Positions 25,321 through 35,489 of a DNA stretch of 64,000 nucleotides are shown here, piece after piece (position 1 is the first letter of the stretch; each line of letters opens with the position of its first letter). The stretch lies in assembly GCF_000488255.1 (NCBI RefSeq), contig NZ_KI530745.1:124001-188000 (forward strand). The letters run 5' to 3'. Below the pieces are notes generated by a model that worked only from the letters and a program-made list of their open reading frames with translations, was not told where the DNA came from and ran no database searches. Made by a program: the position numbers and the translations under genes. The stretch comes from Acinetobacter indicus CIP 110367. GTDB taxonomy: Bacteria > Pseudomonadota > Gammaproteobacteria > Pseudomonadales > Moraxellaceae.

Positions 25321-27372
25321 TTAATGATGACCCTTGGCCGGGCCAGATTGTTCTTCAACTTCAACAGGTTGCTTCGGTGGCCAGAAAAAGTCACTGGGCC
25401 GGGTCAGGAAATGGGTCATGACCAGTTTGGCCAATGGTTTCCACTGTTCAAAACGTACCCGACGTGCGCGCAGGGCCACAATAATGGTGAGGGTAAAGCT
25501 GACAAATAAGTTGGTCAGGCCAATTAACAGTACACCCAGGAAAGACACAATAATCAGGCCAATTTCCGGACTACCGTTGACGTTCATCAAACCCTGAATA
25601 AAGTTGGCCGAGGCAAAGGCAATATGCCGGATATCTAAAGGCAGACCCAGAATATAACCAATTGTGCCCATACTGCCGAGCATAACCCCGAACAGGAAAT
25701 TACCGGCCAGTGCACCCAAGTTCCGTTCAATATAGGCGGCAAAACGGTCCAGCCGTTCCTGACTCATCCATTTTTTCAGTTTGGCATGCGCCTGTAGCCG
25801 TGGTCCGACTTTGCGATACACCGCCATATTATCGAAGTAACCAGCAATCAGGCCCGATAAAAACAGACACACACCGGCAATGGCTGCGTGTGGAATTGCC
25901 AGAGAGGTAAACGGATTCAGGTCATGCAGCATTTTGCTGGCTTTGGCATGGTTCATTAAAGGCTCATGCAACGCCGCATCCCACATAAAGGCAATTAGGG
26001 CGGCTACCGGAATGGCAATCGAGATATTGCCCAGAATGGCAATAAACTGGGTCCGGATAATATTGATAATCAGCGCGGCCAGCTCGGCAATTTGCGCCAT
26101 TTTCGAGCCTTTGCGATGCTGTACGGTCGAAGCCAGTGCGGCAGCGGTCATCGCCGGCTGTTTGGTGGCCACAGTAAAGTGCAGCACATGAATCAGCATA
26201 AAGCCCAGCGAGTAGTTCATGCTGTTAATAAAGGCCTGCATCAGCGGCGCCAAGGTTAAACGTGCCGCCAGCACCTTAAGGGTGGCCATGGTGGCAATAA
26301 TCACCCCGGCCCCGGCAGCCGATTTATACATTTCCAGAAAGCCGGCCTTGTCGGTACTTACATAATGTTCACCGGTTTTACTGGCATTTTCAGTCACCTG
26401 CAAGGCCATCAATTCACTGTTGGTAGCCAGCAGGGAGCGGACACTGCGTTCGCTATACAGCGCGGTGGTAATATCGACCAGTAGCTCGCCCATGGCGCTA
26501 TAACGCACATCATCTTCTTCAACAATCAGGTTCAGCAGCAGTTCAATCCGGTCCAGACACTGTTCCAGTAAGGACAGCAAATAGGTCAGGCTGACACTGA
26601 CCCCAATCCGTTTGGTGGCCCGGCGAATTTTATGGCTGACGTTACGGCACTGGTCAATCATCACCAGCGCCTGTGAGGCATCCGGTGGAATTACCGCTTC
26701 AAATTTGTCGGCACTTTGATGCAGGTTTTTATATTGCACAATGAAATCGTTGATTTCACGGTTCTGCACTAAAAATGGTGACTCGTATTCGGTCAGTTCC
26801 GGATGGGCATTAATAAATTCCGGATATAAACCAATTCCGCTGACCCGATAGGACAGCACGGTAATGGCTTTAATGATTTCCTGACGAATCAGTTTTTTAT
26901 CATCCTGATTACGATGGCCCTGATTCAGCAGGCGAAACAGCTGCTGCCACTGCTGATCTTCAATATCATCCAGCCAGTATTTATCACTGCGCTGATGGAA
27001 AATGCGGCGCAGCAAGTCCTGCAGCTGGCTCTGATCATTAATCAGCGGTAAAAAATGTGCCCCTAGGCGCTGGAACAGCTGGCTCCAGAAACCATCTAAA
27101 GACAGGATGCCGGTATCAGCATACAGGCTGGTCTGTTTGTACTGGCTGATTAAGCAGAGCACAAAACTTTGTAGGGTATTGGCGGCATTGGGCGTAATCA
27201 GTAGGGCATGTAAAAAGGCCTGAAACTTTTCTTGTATTTCTTCGCTATTTTCGGTGTTGGCTGGTCGAATGCGGTTGACCAGCTCAATGAGCAGTTGCTC
27301 GTCAAGATCAGCGGGCATGGTTTCCAGCTGATCCTGCATGTTCAGGAATAGGTCATAAAATTTTATATGCAT
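25321..27372 (-). CDS. Gcr-family protein (COG4389, annotated site-specific recombinase), membrane protein
   Basis: 683 residues. The N-terminal half is soluble and helical; the C-terminal half has several membrane segments (ISIAIPVAALIAFMW; AIAGVCLFLSGLIAGYF; LIIVSFLGVLLIGLTNLFVSFTLTIIVAL). Databases call this family a site-specific recombinase, but I see no tyrosine- or serine-recombinase active site and the topology argues against it. The ATG at 27372 is chosen over an in-frame TTG at 27378. It lies 18 bp after ispB in the same direction and may be co-transcribed. Confidence 0.7.
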   Translation of the reverse strand: MHIKFYDLFLNMQDQLETMPADLDEQLLIELVNRIRPANTENSEEIQEKFQAFLHALLITPNAANTLQSFVLCLISQYKQTSLYADTGILSLDGFWSQLFQRLGAHFLPLINDQSQLQDLLRRIFHQRSDKYWLDDIEDQQWQQLFRLLNQGHRNQDDKKLIRQEIIKAITVLSYRVSGIGLYPEFINAHPELTEYESPFLVQNREINDFIVQYKNLHQSADKFEAVIPPDASQALVMIDQCRNVSHKIRRATKRIGVSVSLTYLLSLLEQCLDRIELLLNLIVEEDDVRYSAMGELLVDITTALYSERSVRSLLATNSELMALQVTENASKTGEHYVSTDKAGFLEMYKSAAGAGVIIATMATLKVLAARLTLAPLMQAFINSMNYSLGFMLIHVLHFTVATKQPAMTAAALASTVQHRKGSKMAQIAELAALIINIIRTQFIAILGNISIAIPVAALIAFMWDAALHEPLMNHAKASKMLHDLNPFTSLAIPHAAIAGVCLFLSGLIAGYFDNMAVYRKVGPRLQAHAKLKKWMSQERLDRFAAYIERNLGALAGNFLFGVMLGSMGTIGYILGLPLDIRHIAFASANFIQGLMNVNGSPEIGLIIVSFLGVLLIGLTNLFVSFTLTIIVALRARRVRFEQWKPLAKLVMTHFLTRPSDFFWPPKQPVEVEEQSGPAKGHH

Positions 27373-27390
27373 AGGCAAGGATGAAGCTAT

Positions 27391-28368
27391 TTATTGAATT
27401 CGGTGCAGGGCCAGCTTGGCCAGATTGACCAAGGCCTGACGATAGATTGTATCTGGCAAGGCATTTAAGGCCGCAATTGCGGCTTCGGTTTCTTCCGTGG
27501 CACGCTGCTGGCAATAATCCAGTGCACCAGAGGTCTGTACAATCTCGATAACCTGCGCCAGGTCGGAGGTTCCGCCCGTAGCAATACTGCGGCGGATAAT
27601 TTCATGTTGCGCACCACTGGTATTTTTCAGGGCGGCAATTAAAGGCAAGGTCGGTTTACCTTCCATCAGGTCATCGCCGATATTTTTACCCAGGGTTTCG
27701 GCATCTGAGGTGTAATCCAGAATATCGTCAATGATCTGGAAGGCATTACCAAAATGGCCGGCAAAGACACGTAATGGTTCACGGTATTCCGGCTTGCCGG
27801 TTAAAATGGCGGCACCTTCGGTGGCCAGTTCAAACAGGCGCGAGGTTTTGCCGTGAATAATATCTAAATACGTCTGTTCGGTGGTGTCCGGTTGATGCTG
27901 TGATTGCAACTGTAGTACTTCACCTTCGGCAATTTCACAGGTACCGGTCGAGAAATCTTTCAGCAAGGTCATGTTGTTTAAATCGACCAGCAGGTCAAAG
28001 GCACGTGAAATCAGGAAGTCACCGACCAATACGGCGGTCTGGTTATTCCAGGTGGCATTGGCGGTTGGACGACCACGACGCAAGCCGGATTCATCGACCA
28101 CATCATCATGCACCAGGGTTGCGGTATGCAGCATTTCAATAATCGCCGCCAGTCTGCGCGCCTGTTCCAGATCTTCTGCGCCGCAGGCTTTGGCCGCCAG
28201 TAAGCACATAATCGGACGCATACGTTTGCCGCCGGCTTCCACCACATGCTTGCTGACCGCCATAACCAGTGCGACTTTTGAGGTAATGCCTTCATTAATA
28301 AACTGATCCATCGCGGCAAAATCGGAAGCAACAGGCGCGAGAATATCTTGCTTAAAGTCGATGGTCAT
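27391..28368 (-). CDS. ispB: octaprenyl/polyprenyl diphosphate synthase
   Basis: 325 residues, a trans-prenyltransferase that makes the isoprenoid side chain of ubiquinone. Both aspartate-rich motifs are present: HDDVVDESGLRRG (first DDxxD) and QIIDDILDY (second DDxxD). The start at 28368 (MTIDFKQDILAPV) matches other IspB proteins; upstream in-frame codons do not. The gene lies divergently from rplU-rpmA, the usual ispB context. Confidence 0.93.
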   Translation of the reverse strand: MTIDFKQDILAPVASDFAAMDQFINEGITSKVALVMAVSKHVVEAGGKRMRPIMCLLAAKACGAEDLEQARRLAAIIEMLHTATLVHDDVVDESGLRRGRPTANATWNNQTAVLVGDFLISRAFDLLVDLNNMTLLKDFSTGTCEIAEGEVLQLQSQHQPDTTEQTYLDIIHGKTSRLFELATEGAAILTGKPEYREPLRVFAGHFGNAFQIIDDILDYTSDAETLGKNIGDDLMEGKPTLPLIAALKNTSGAQHEIIRRSIATGGTSDLAQVIEIVQTSGALDYCQQRATEETEAAIAALNALPDTIYRQALVNLAKLALHRIQ

Positions 28369-28813
28369 GTGAAGGAGAACCTCAATTGTGTCAAGTAACA
28401 ACGATATAGTGTAACAATGAAAAACGTCTGGACAGGAAATCTGCAATCTGCGGTGCGGCCATTGTAGTTGTCGTTATGAAGTACGAAGCAATGGTCTGCT
28501 TTCCTGTTCGTGCTGGCGCTGATGGCCTCCCGGTGACAGGCAGCGGTGATAGCATCAGCATGCTGGCGTTTTCGATTCTAACAAGCAATTTGATTAGATC
28601 AATGAAAAATGTAGGGTTTTGACCATTTTTGTTGCTTTTCGTTGCATGTTTATAAAATAAACAGCCGGCTGATGCAATATTTTGGCTAAATCTCTTGTTG
28701 TTTGCAGCGTTATCCCTTAAAATCTCTGCCCTTGTATAACCCCAGTGGCGTTCGTTTTAAGATCGGTATATCCCTTTACCGGCACGACGACACGGGCATG
28801 TTTGGAGTACATT
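28369..28813. other. divergent intergenic region ispB/rplU
   Basis: Promoter region for both directions. The plus-strand promoter at 28695-28723 is the only clear element. No gene is seen. Confidence 0.5.
28695..28723 (+). promoter_or_regulatory. candidate rplU-rpmA promoter
   Basis: TTGTTG (28695-28700), 17-bp spacer, TAAAAT (28718-28723), leaving an 80-base leader before rplU. Confidence 0.5.
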
Positions 28814-29125
28814 ATGTACGCAGTAATCCAAAGCGGTGGTAAACAGCACCGTGTAGTTGAGGGTGAAACCCTTAAAGTTGAATTATTGAAAGCTGAAACT
28901 GGCGCAACCATTACGTTTGATGACGTATTAATGCTTGTAAACGGTGATAGCATTCAAATCGGTGCTCCAGTTGTAGCTGGCGCTAAAGTAACTGCAGAAG
29001 TGGTTGGCCATGGCCGTCACGACAAAATCCGCATCATCAAAATGCGTCGTCGTAAGCACTACCGTAAGCAACAAGGTCACCGTCAATGGTTCACCGAGTT
29101 GAAAATTACTGGTATTTCAGGCTAA
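28814..29125 (+). CDS. rplU: 50S ribosomal protein L21
   Basis: 103 residues, normal length. It starts [20 protein letters not shown], binds 23S rRNA, and shows the conserved [16 protein letters not shown] tail segment. GGAG lies seven bases before the ATG at 28814; an upstream in-frame start has no support. First gene of rplU-rpmA. Confidence 0.97.
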   Translation: MYAVIQSGGKQHRVVEGETLKVELLKAETGATITFDDVLMLVNGDSIQIGAPVVAGAKVTAEVVGHGRHDKIRIIKMRRRKHYRKQQGHRQWFTELKITGISG

Positions 29126-29144
29126 TCACTAGGAGTAATGAGAC

Positions 29145-29396
29145 ATGGCATCTAAAAAAGCCGGTGGTTCTACTAAGAACGGTCGTGATTCGAATCCTAA
29201 GATGTTAGGTGTTAAAGTTTACGGTGGTCAAACTGTAACTGCAGGTAACATCATCGTTCGTCAACGTGGTACAGAATTCCACGCTGGTGCAAATGTAGGT
29301 ATGGGCCGTGACCATACTTTATTTGCTACTGCTGACGGCGTAGTAAAATTCGAAGTGAAAGGTCAATTTGGCCGTCGCTACGTATCTGTTGAATAA
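29145..29396 (+). CDS. rpmA: 50S ribosomal protein L27
   Basis: 83 residues. It begins [17 protein letters not shown], whose short N-terminal tail reaches the peptidyl-transferase centre. The GRDHTLFA and GRRYVSV blocks are conserved. It follows rplU by 19 bp with a TAGGAG ribosome site and ends in a strong terminator. Confidence 0.97.
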   Translation: MASKKAGGSTKNGRDSNPKMLGVKVYGGQTVTAGNIIVRQRGTEFHAGANVGMGRDHTLFATADGVVKFEVKGQFGRRYVSVE

Positions 29397-29410
29397 GATT
29401 CAATAGAACA

Positions 29411-29440
29411 AAAACCCACAGTCTTCTGTGGGTTTTTTTA
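29411..29440 (+). terminator. rplU-rpmA terminator
   Basis: Stem ACCCACAG/CTGTGGGT (29414-29421 with 29426-29433), then a run of T. Confidence 0.92.
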
Positions 29441-29614
29441 TGCATGTCGCATCGGGAAAGAGAGCAACCCTGATCTTCATGATGATGGATAAAAAAGAAC
29501 ATTTGATATTAATAAACATACAAAACTTCTTATTTCCTCTAAATTTAGGCACTTTATTTGGTTTAAGATGAATCCATGAATACATTGCGATATGCAACAA
29601 TAAAAGGTGAATCT

Positions 29615-30307
29615 ATGAAAATGCTTCGTCAAACCATGTGTGCTATGGCATTGGGTGCTGCAACGCTGGCACCAGTGATGAGTACGACTGTGTATGCTGC
29701 GCCTGTGGCAGCATCGGAGCAGCAAGCCACTGCCAATCTGGTCAAACAATTGAGTCATATTAAAAGTATGACCGCCAACTTCGAGCAGACCACCAAAACC
29801 AGTGGCAAAGCGCCTAAAAACAAGGGCCTGACTGCCCAGCATATGAATCAGGAATTTAAAGGCGTAATGAAAGTGGCGCGCCCGGGTAAATTCTATTGGG
29901 AAACCACCAGTCCGGCCAAACAGACCATTGTGACCTCAGGGAAAACCGTCTGGATTTATGACCCGGACTTGCAGCAGGCCGTGCGTCAAAACCTGGATGA
30001 GCAGGTTGCCAATACGCCAGCACTGTTATTATCGGGCAATACCAACCAGATTATGCAGTCATACCGGGTGACCCAGCCAAACAAAGGCAAAACCTATTAC
30101 ACCCTGTATCCAAAAAGTGATGACGGTGCTTTCCAGAGTCTGACCATCAGTTTCGGTGCCAACAAAGCACCAAGCCTGATGATTCTGGAAGATTCTTTAG
30201 GTCAAACCACCTATGTGCGTTTTAACAATGTGAAGGTGAACCCGAACATTGCCAACTCGACCTTTAATTTCACCCCGCCAAAAGGCACGGATATTATTGA
30301 TCAATAA
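29615..30307 (+). CDS. lolA: outer-membrane lipoprotein carrier protein LolA
   Basis: 230 residues with a cleavable signal peptide (ending near VYAAPV). LolA shuttles lipoproteins across the periplasm to LolB, which is also in this window (51.8 kb). Family features: MTANFEQTT, MKVARPGKFYWETTSP, WIYDPDLQQAV, VNPNIANSTFNFTPPKGTDI. ATG 29615 is preceded by AAGG; an in-frame ATG 39 bases upstream would give an atypical signal peptide. A terminator follows. Confidence 0.93.
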   Translation: MKMLRQTMCAMALGAATLAPVMSTTVYAAPVAASEQQATANLVKQLSHIKSMTANFEQTTKTSGKAPKNKGLTAQHMNQEFKGVMKVARPGKFYWETTSPAKQTIVTSGKTVWIYDPDLQQAVRQNLDEQVANTPALLLSGNTNQIMQSYRVTQPNKGKTYYTLYPKSDDGAFQSLTISFGANKAPSLMILEDSLGQTTYVRFNNVKVNPNIANSTFNFTPPKGTDIIDQ

Positions 30308-30360
30308 GGGGTGCTGATCATTTCTTAAAAAGATTTTATCTGTGAAAGCAAAAACATAGA

Positions 30361-30389
30361 GGAGCCATTTTAATGGCTCCTTTATTTTT
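30361..30389 (+). terminator. lolA terminator
   Basis: Perfect 9-bp stem GGAGCCATT/AATGGCTCC (30361-30369 with 30372-30380), then TTTATTTTT. Confidence 0.9.
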
Positions 30390-30888
30390 AGGTGAATAAT
30401 CGTCCAATGACAGGATTGAACGGAAAGTCAATTGAGCGAGTTAGGTCATGCGGACATGCATGAAATGGCAATAAAAATTGCCCTCCCTGAAAATGGTTAA
30501 AAATTAACCAAAAATAAGGGTTAACCAGAATCACGGCTGGTCTGTCTGCTTTTGCTCTGTGAAAGAATCCACAATTTCTGTGGATAAATCTTGGGATAAT
30601 TTATTTTTCCCGTTGAATGGGCCGCAGATGCACGATTAGGGTCCAGTCAGGATTTGATTTTATTTTAAAAATATCATTATGAATTTTAATGGAATATTAT
30701 AAATTTTGGTATGTACCGCTGCGGATGGTTTTTGGTTGATTTTTCATTTTCTATTGCAGGTTACAGAACTGCTCTAGGATCGAACAGCAGGAGTTTTATA
30801 TAGTGGTAAATAGCTAAATTGAGCGTATACAACGCCTTTGCGGGGTGAAAACTGCTGAAAATTGCAGCATGAACATAGGGGAAATGCA
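30390..30888. other. intergenic region upstream of the SAS-repeat lipoprotein
   Basis: About 500 bp without a gene. It holds a palindrome TGGTTAA-AAA-TTAACCA (30494-30510) and a further GGTTAACCA (30519-30527), a possible regulator site. No clear -35/-10 pair was found. Confidence 0.4.
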
Positions 30889-31758
30889 ATGCAACATCTG
30901 AAATCAAATCTGCTCACCACGACCATCGCACTGACCACGGCATTAATGTTAAGCGCCTGTCAGCCGAAGCAGGATGCCGCACCTCAGGTGGAGGCCGAGC
31001 AAAGTCAGACTCAGGCAGCTGCCATTCCCGTGATTCAGGCCAAAGTGGTGCCGGTGGAATTGAAACAGCAGCAGCGCTGTGATGAAGAGGGCTGTACCGA
31101 ATACGATATTCAGACGGTCAATACCAATGTGCCGTGGATCAATGCGTATTTTATGCAGCGGATTAAAAAGGCTGACCCGATTGCATTTAGTGAAGATGCC
31201 GCTTCTACTGCGTCAGCATCGTCAGCATCGTCAGCATCGTCAGCATCGTCAGCATCGTCAGCATCGTCAGCATCGTCAGCATCGTCAGCATCAGAGGCCA
31301 ATAGCACAGAGGAGCCTAACCGTCTTAGCCTGAGTTCTACCTATGTACGTTATATTGGCCAGCATGGCCGTCTGGCTACCTTTAGCATGCAAAGCTATAG
31401 TTATCCGGCCGGGGCGGCGCATGGTATGCATCATCAGGAATTTGTGACCTTTGATTTAAACAGCAAGAAACGTCTGGCCTTGCAGGATATTCTGCTGCCG
31501 AATAGTGAAGCCAAACTGGTACAAGAACTGTTTAACCATAATTACAACTGGCTGAATGAGCACGACATCCAGCGTGACAAACTGCGACTGAGTGACAATT
31601 TTTATTATGGCGCCAATGGGCTGGTGTTTGTCTATCCATTGTATGAGCTGGCTTCCTATGCAGAAGGCATGCCGGAACTGGAGCTGCCGTATTATGCGGT
31701 GGACAAACTGATTAAAGCTGAATATCTGCCAAGTTTGCCGAAGTATCCGACCCAGTAA
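30889..31758 (+). CDS. DUF3298/RsiV-like lipoprotein with Ser-Ala-Ser repeat
   Basis: 289 residues from ATG 30889 (AGGGGA upstream). It has a lipoprotein signal (lipobox LSAC), then a spacer, then a run of Ser-Ala-Ser repeats at about residues 108-135 that splits the N-terminal part of the domain. The C-terminal half matches DUF3298/RsiV-like domains (SYSYPAGAAHGMHHQEFVTFDL, RLALQDILLP). Members bind peptidoglycan fragments or lysozyme in some bacteria; here the function is unknown. The repeat is coded by a 9-bp tandem array and so can change length in frame. Confidence 0.78.
   Translation: MQHLKSNLLTTTIALTTALMLSACQPKQDAAPQVEAEQSQTQAAAIPVIQAKVVPVELKQQQRCDEEGCTEYDIQTVNTNVPWINAYFMQRIKKADPIAFSEDAASTASASSASSASSASSASSASSASSASSASEANSTEEPNRLSLSSTYVRYIGQHGRLATFSMQSYSYPAGAAHGMHHQEFVTFDLNSKKRLALQDILLPNSEAKLVQELFNHNYNWLNEHDIQRDKLRLSDNFYYGANGLVFVYPLYELASYAEGMPELELPYYAVDKLIKAEYLPSLPKYPTQ
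31213..31293 (+). repeat. 9-bp in-frame tandem repeat (TCAGCATCG)
   Basis: Eight perfect copies of TCAGCATCG (31213-31284) and a ninth with one change (31285-31293). Each codes Ser-Ala-Ser, so slippage alters protein length without a frameshift. Confidence 0.95.
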
Positions 31759-31805
31759 ATTGTGAAAAAACTGCGCCAGATTGCTGTAATAAGCCCCAGC
31801 CGTGA

Positions 31806-33149
<1,344 letters not shown>

Positions 33150-33230
33150 ATTCAGGTCGATGTACAGGATGCACCAATTTGTGCACAAAATTTGCTTAAG
33201 ACAATCTGAACTAAATTACTGAGGTAGTGT

Positions 33231-34613
33231 GTGGATATTTTTCCAATCTCGTTAAAGTTGCAACAGCAACGCTGTCTGATTGTCGGTGGCGGCCATATTG
33301 CCTACCGTAAAGCCGGTTTACTGCAAAAAGCAGGCGCTATTATTGATGTGGTGGCGCCGGACATTGATGCCGCTTTACTGGAACTGGTCCAGCAGAGCCA
33401 GGGGCGCTATGAGGCTGCTGCCTTCAATACTGAAATTCCGCTGCGCCAGTATCGTCTGGTGATCGCCGCCACTGATGATGCAGCAATCAACCGTCAGGTG
33501 TTTGAGGCCTGTGAAGCTGAAAATGTGCTGGTCAATAGTGTGGATGATCCGCCACATTGCCGCTTTATGGTGCCGGCTATTGTCGACCGTTCGCCTTTGC
33601 TGATTTCAGTGGCCACGAATGGTGCATCGCCGGTGTTGTCGCGCCAGATTCGCACCCAATTGGAAACCAGTATTCCGCATGGCATGGGCAAACTGGTGAG
33701 TTTTTCCGGTCAATGGCGTGCTGCGGTTAAGGCCAAAATCCAGAATCCGGATGAACGCCGGATTTTCTGGGAAAACCTGTATGCCAGTCCGCTCAAAGAG
33801 CAGGTCTTTAATGACAATCTGCAAGAAGCCAATCGTTTGATTGAACAGGCTTTGCAGGAATGGACCACGCCAAAAGGTGAAGTGTATCTGGTCGGTGCCG
33901 GTCCGGGTGATCCAGAACTGTTGACCTTAAAAGCACTACGCTTGATGCAGCAGGCCGATGTGGTGATTTACGACCGTCTGGTGTCTGATCCGATTATGGA
34001 GCTGTGCCGCCGTGATGCTGAAAAAATTTATGTTGGGAAAGCACGTTCCAACCATGCTGTGCCACAAGAGGGCATTAATGCCTTGCTGGTCAAGTATGCG
34101 CAGGAAGGTAAACGTGTTTGTCGTTTAAAAGGCGGTGATCCGTTTATTTTTGGTCGTGGCGGTGAAGAAATTGAAGAACTGTTTGCTGCAGGTGTGGCTT
34201 TTCAGGTGGTGCCGGGCATTACCGCAGCATCGGGCTGTTCAGCTTATGCCGGCATTCCTTTAACCCATCGCAATTATGCACAAAGTGTACGTTTCCTGAC
34301 CGGGCATTTAAAAGAAGGTTCACCGGAACTGCCGTGGAGCGAGCTGGTCTATGAAAACCAGACTCTGGTGCTGTATATGGGACTGGTGGGACTGGAAAAA
34401 ATTTGTCAGAAACTGATTGCCCATGGCCAGCGTCCGGATATGCCAGTGGCCTTGGTGTCTAAAGGCACCACACCGGAGCAGAAAGTGGTGGTCGGGACTT
34501 TGGCAGATATTGCATCTAAAGTTACTGAACATCAAATTCAGGCACCCACTCTGACCATTATTGGTGAAGTGGTGAAGCTGCGCGAACAACTGCAATGGCA
34601 TGAGCGAGGATAA
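33231..34613 (+). CDS. cysG: siroheme synthase (precorrin-2 dehydrogenase / ferrochelatase / uroporphyrinogen methyltransferase)
   Basis: 460 residues, trifunctional CysG, which turns uroporphyrinogen III into siroheme for sulfite and nitrite reductase. The N-terminal NAD domain has VGGGHIAYRKAGLL. The C-terminal methyltransferase has LVGAGPGDPELLTLKA and KGGDPFIFGRGGEE. The start is GTG 33231, the only possible one, since an in-frame stop lies two codons upstream; GAGG precedes it. The stop codon lies inside the first copy of a tandem repeat (34606-34717). Confidence 0.95.
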   Translation: MDIFPISLKLQQQRCLIVGGGHIAYRKAGLLQKAGAIIDVVAPDIDAALLELVQQSQGRYEAAAFNTEIPLRQYRLVIAATDDAAINRQVFEACEAENVLVNSVDDPPHCRFMVPAIVDRSPLLISVATNGASPVLSRQIRTQLETSIPHGMGKLVSFSGQWRAAVKAKIQNPDERRIFWENLYASPLKEQVFNDNLQEANRLIEQALQEWTTPKGEVYLVGAGPGDPELLTLKALRLMQQADVVIYDRLVSDPIMELCRRDAEKIYVGKARSNHAVPQEGINALLVKYAQEGKRVCRLKGGDPFIFGRGGEEIEELFAAGVAFQVVPGITAASGCSAYAGIPLTHRNYAQSVRFLTGHLKEGSPELPWSELVYENQTLVLYMGLVGLEKICQKLIAHGQRPDMPVALVSKGTTPEQKVVVGTLADIASKVTEHQIQAPTLTIIGEVVKLREQLQWHERG

Positions 34614-34717
34614 AGCAACACAACGTGTTGCCCGAGCGCAAGACGAAGGCTATGCCTGAGTAAAGAGGATAAAGCAACGCACTGCGTTGCCCGAGCGCAA
34701 GACGAAGGCTACGCCTG
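34606..34717. repeat. tandem duplicated hairpin element after cysG
   Basis: Two 53-bp copies (34606-34658 and 34665-34717), offset by 59 bp and nearly identical. Each holds a 7-bp stem: GCAACAC/GTGTTGC in copy 1, GCAACGC/GCGTTGC in copy 2. The A-T pair at 34620/34626 is a G-C pair at 34679/34685, so both sides changed and pairing is kept. The shared downstream part reads CCCGAGCGCAAGACGAAGGC. Confidence 0.85.
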
Positions 34718-34852
34718 TCAAGTGGCGGCTATGATGAATCATGGTTGCCGGAGATGCAAAAGGGCAATACTGCGTAGCGCTTTAACCCTGACAGCATCCT
34801 TGTCCCATCAAGAAAGTTTAATTGCTTAAATCAACCAGATAGTGAGTAAAAA

Positions 34853-35332
34853 GTGATCCACGTTGTGTTATATGAGCCTGAAATTCCTGCCAATACCGGT
34901 AATATTATCCGGCTTTGTGCCAATACTGGTGCTCAGTTACATCTGGTCAAGCCCCTGGGTTTTGAGCTGGATGATAAAAAGCTGAAACGTGCCGGTCTGG
35001 ATTACCACGAATGGGCACGGATGCAACTGTGGGATTCAATTGAAGACTGTCTGGCCAATTTGGCCAGCAAAGGCATAGGCGTGGATGCGGTGTATCCATT
35101 AACCACCAAGGGTACAGAAACCCCGCATACTTCGGATTTAAACCGTCCTGTGGCCTTGTTGATGGGACCAGAAACCCGCGGTTTGCCTGAGCATGTGCGT
35201 TTGATGTTCCCACAAGAGCACTGGATTCGCTTGCCGATGGCAGAAAACTCCCGCAGTCTGAACCTGTCAAATGCCACAGCAGTTATTGTTTATGAAGCCT
35301 GGCGTCAGCAGGGTTTTCAGCCTTTAAGCTAG
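34853..35332 (+). CDS. trmL: tRNA (cytidine/uridine-34-2'-O)-methyltransferase TrmL
   Basis: 159 residues, a minimal SPOUT methyltransferase that methylates the wobble ribose of tRNA-Leu. Typical blocks: VLYEPEIPANTGNIIRLCA at the N-terminus, LLMGPETRGLP, and SRSLNLSNATAVIVYEAWR, which forms the knot that binds SAM. The start is GTG 34853 and normal length supports it. A strong terminator follows. Confidence 0.93.
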   Translation: MIHVVLYEPEIPANTGNIIRLCANTGAQLHLVKPLGFELDDKKLKRAGLDYHEWARMQLWDSIEDCLANLASKGIGVDAVYPLTTKGTETPHTSDLNRPVALLMGPETRGLPEHVRLMFPQEHWIRLPMAENSRSLNLSNATAVIVYEAWRQQGFQPLS

Positions 35333-35351
35333 GGCAGACCATCAAGATGAA

Positions 35352-35385
35352 TAAAAAAACCAAGATCACTGATCTTGGTTTTTTT
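35352..35385 (+). terminator. trmL terminator
   Basis: Perfect 9-bp stem ACCAAGATC/GATCTTGGT (35359-35367 with 35371-35379), then a T-run. Confidence 0.92.
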
Positions 35386-35450
35386 ATGATGAATTATTTT
35401 TCAGTGAGCAGGATCAAGCCGTCAAAACCTGACCTGAAACGTAGAAAAAC

Positions 35451-35476
35451 AAAAAAAGGTGCCGAAGCACCTTTTT
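35451..35476 (-). terminator. terminator of the PuuP-like permease gene
   Basis: Stem AAAAAGGTGC/GCACCTTTTT (35453-35462 with 35467-35476) around a CGAA tetraloop; an A/T-run on both sides makes it work on either strand. Confidence 0.85.
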
Positions 35477-35489
35477 AAATGACTTAAAC

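Noticed and set aside
31079..31333. Open frames on both strands through the Ser-Ala-Ser repeat
   Set aside because: A 9-bp repeat keeps all frames open; only the lipoprotein frame has a start, signal and domain.
34606..34717. Two-unit CRISPR-like array
   Set aside because: Direct copies are separated by 6 bp only and each carries an internal hairpin; not repeat-spacer architecture.
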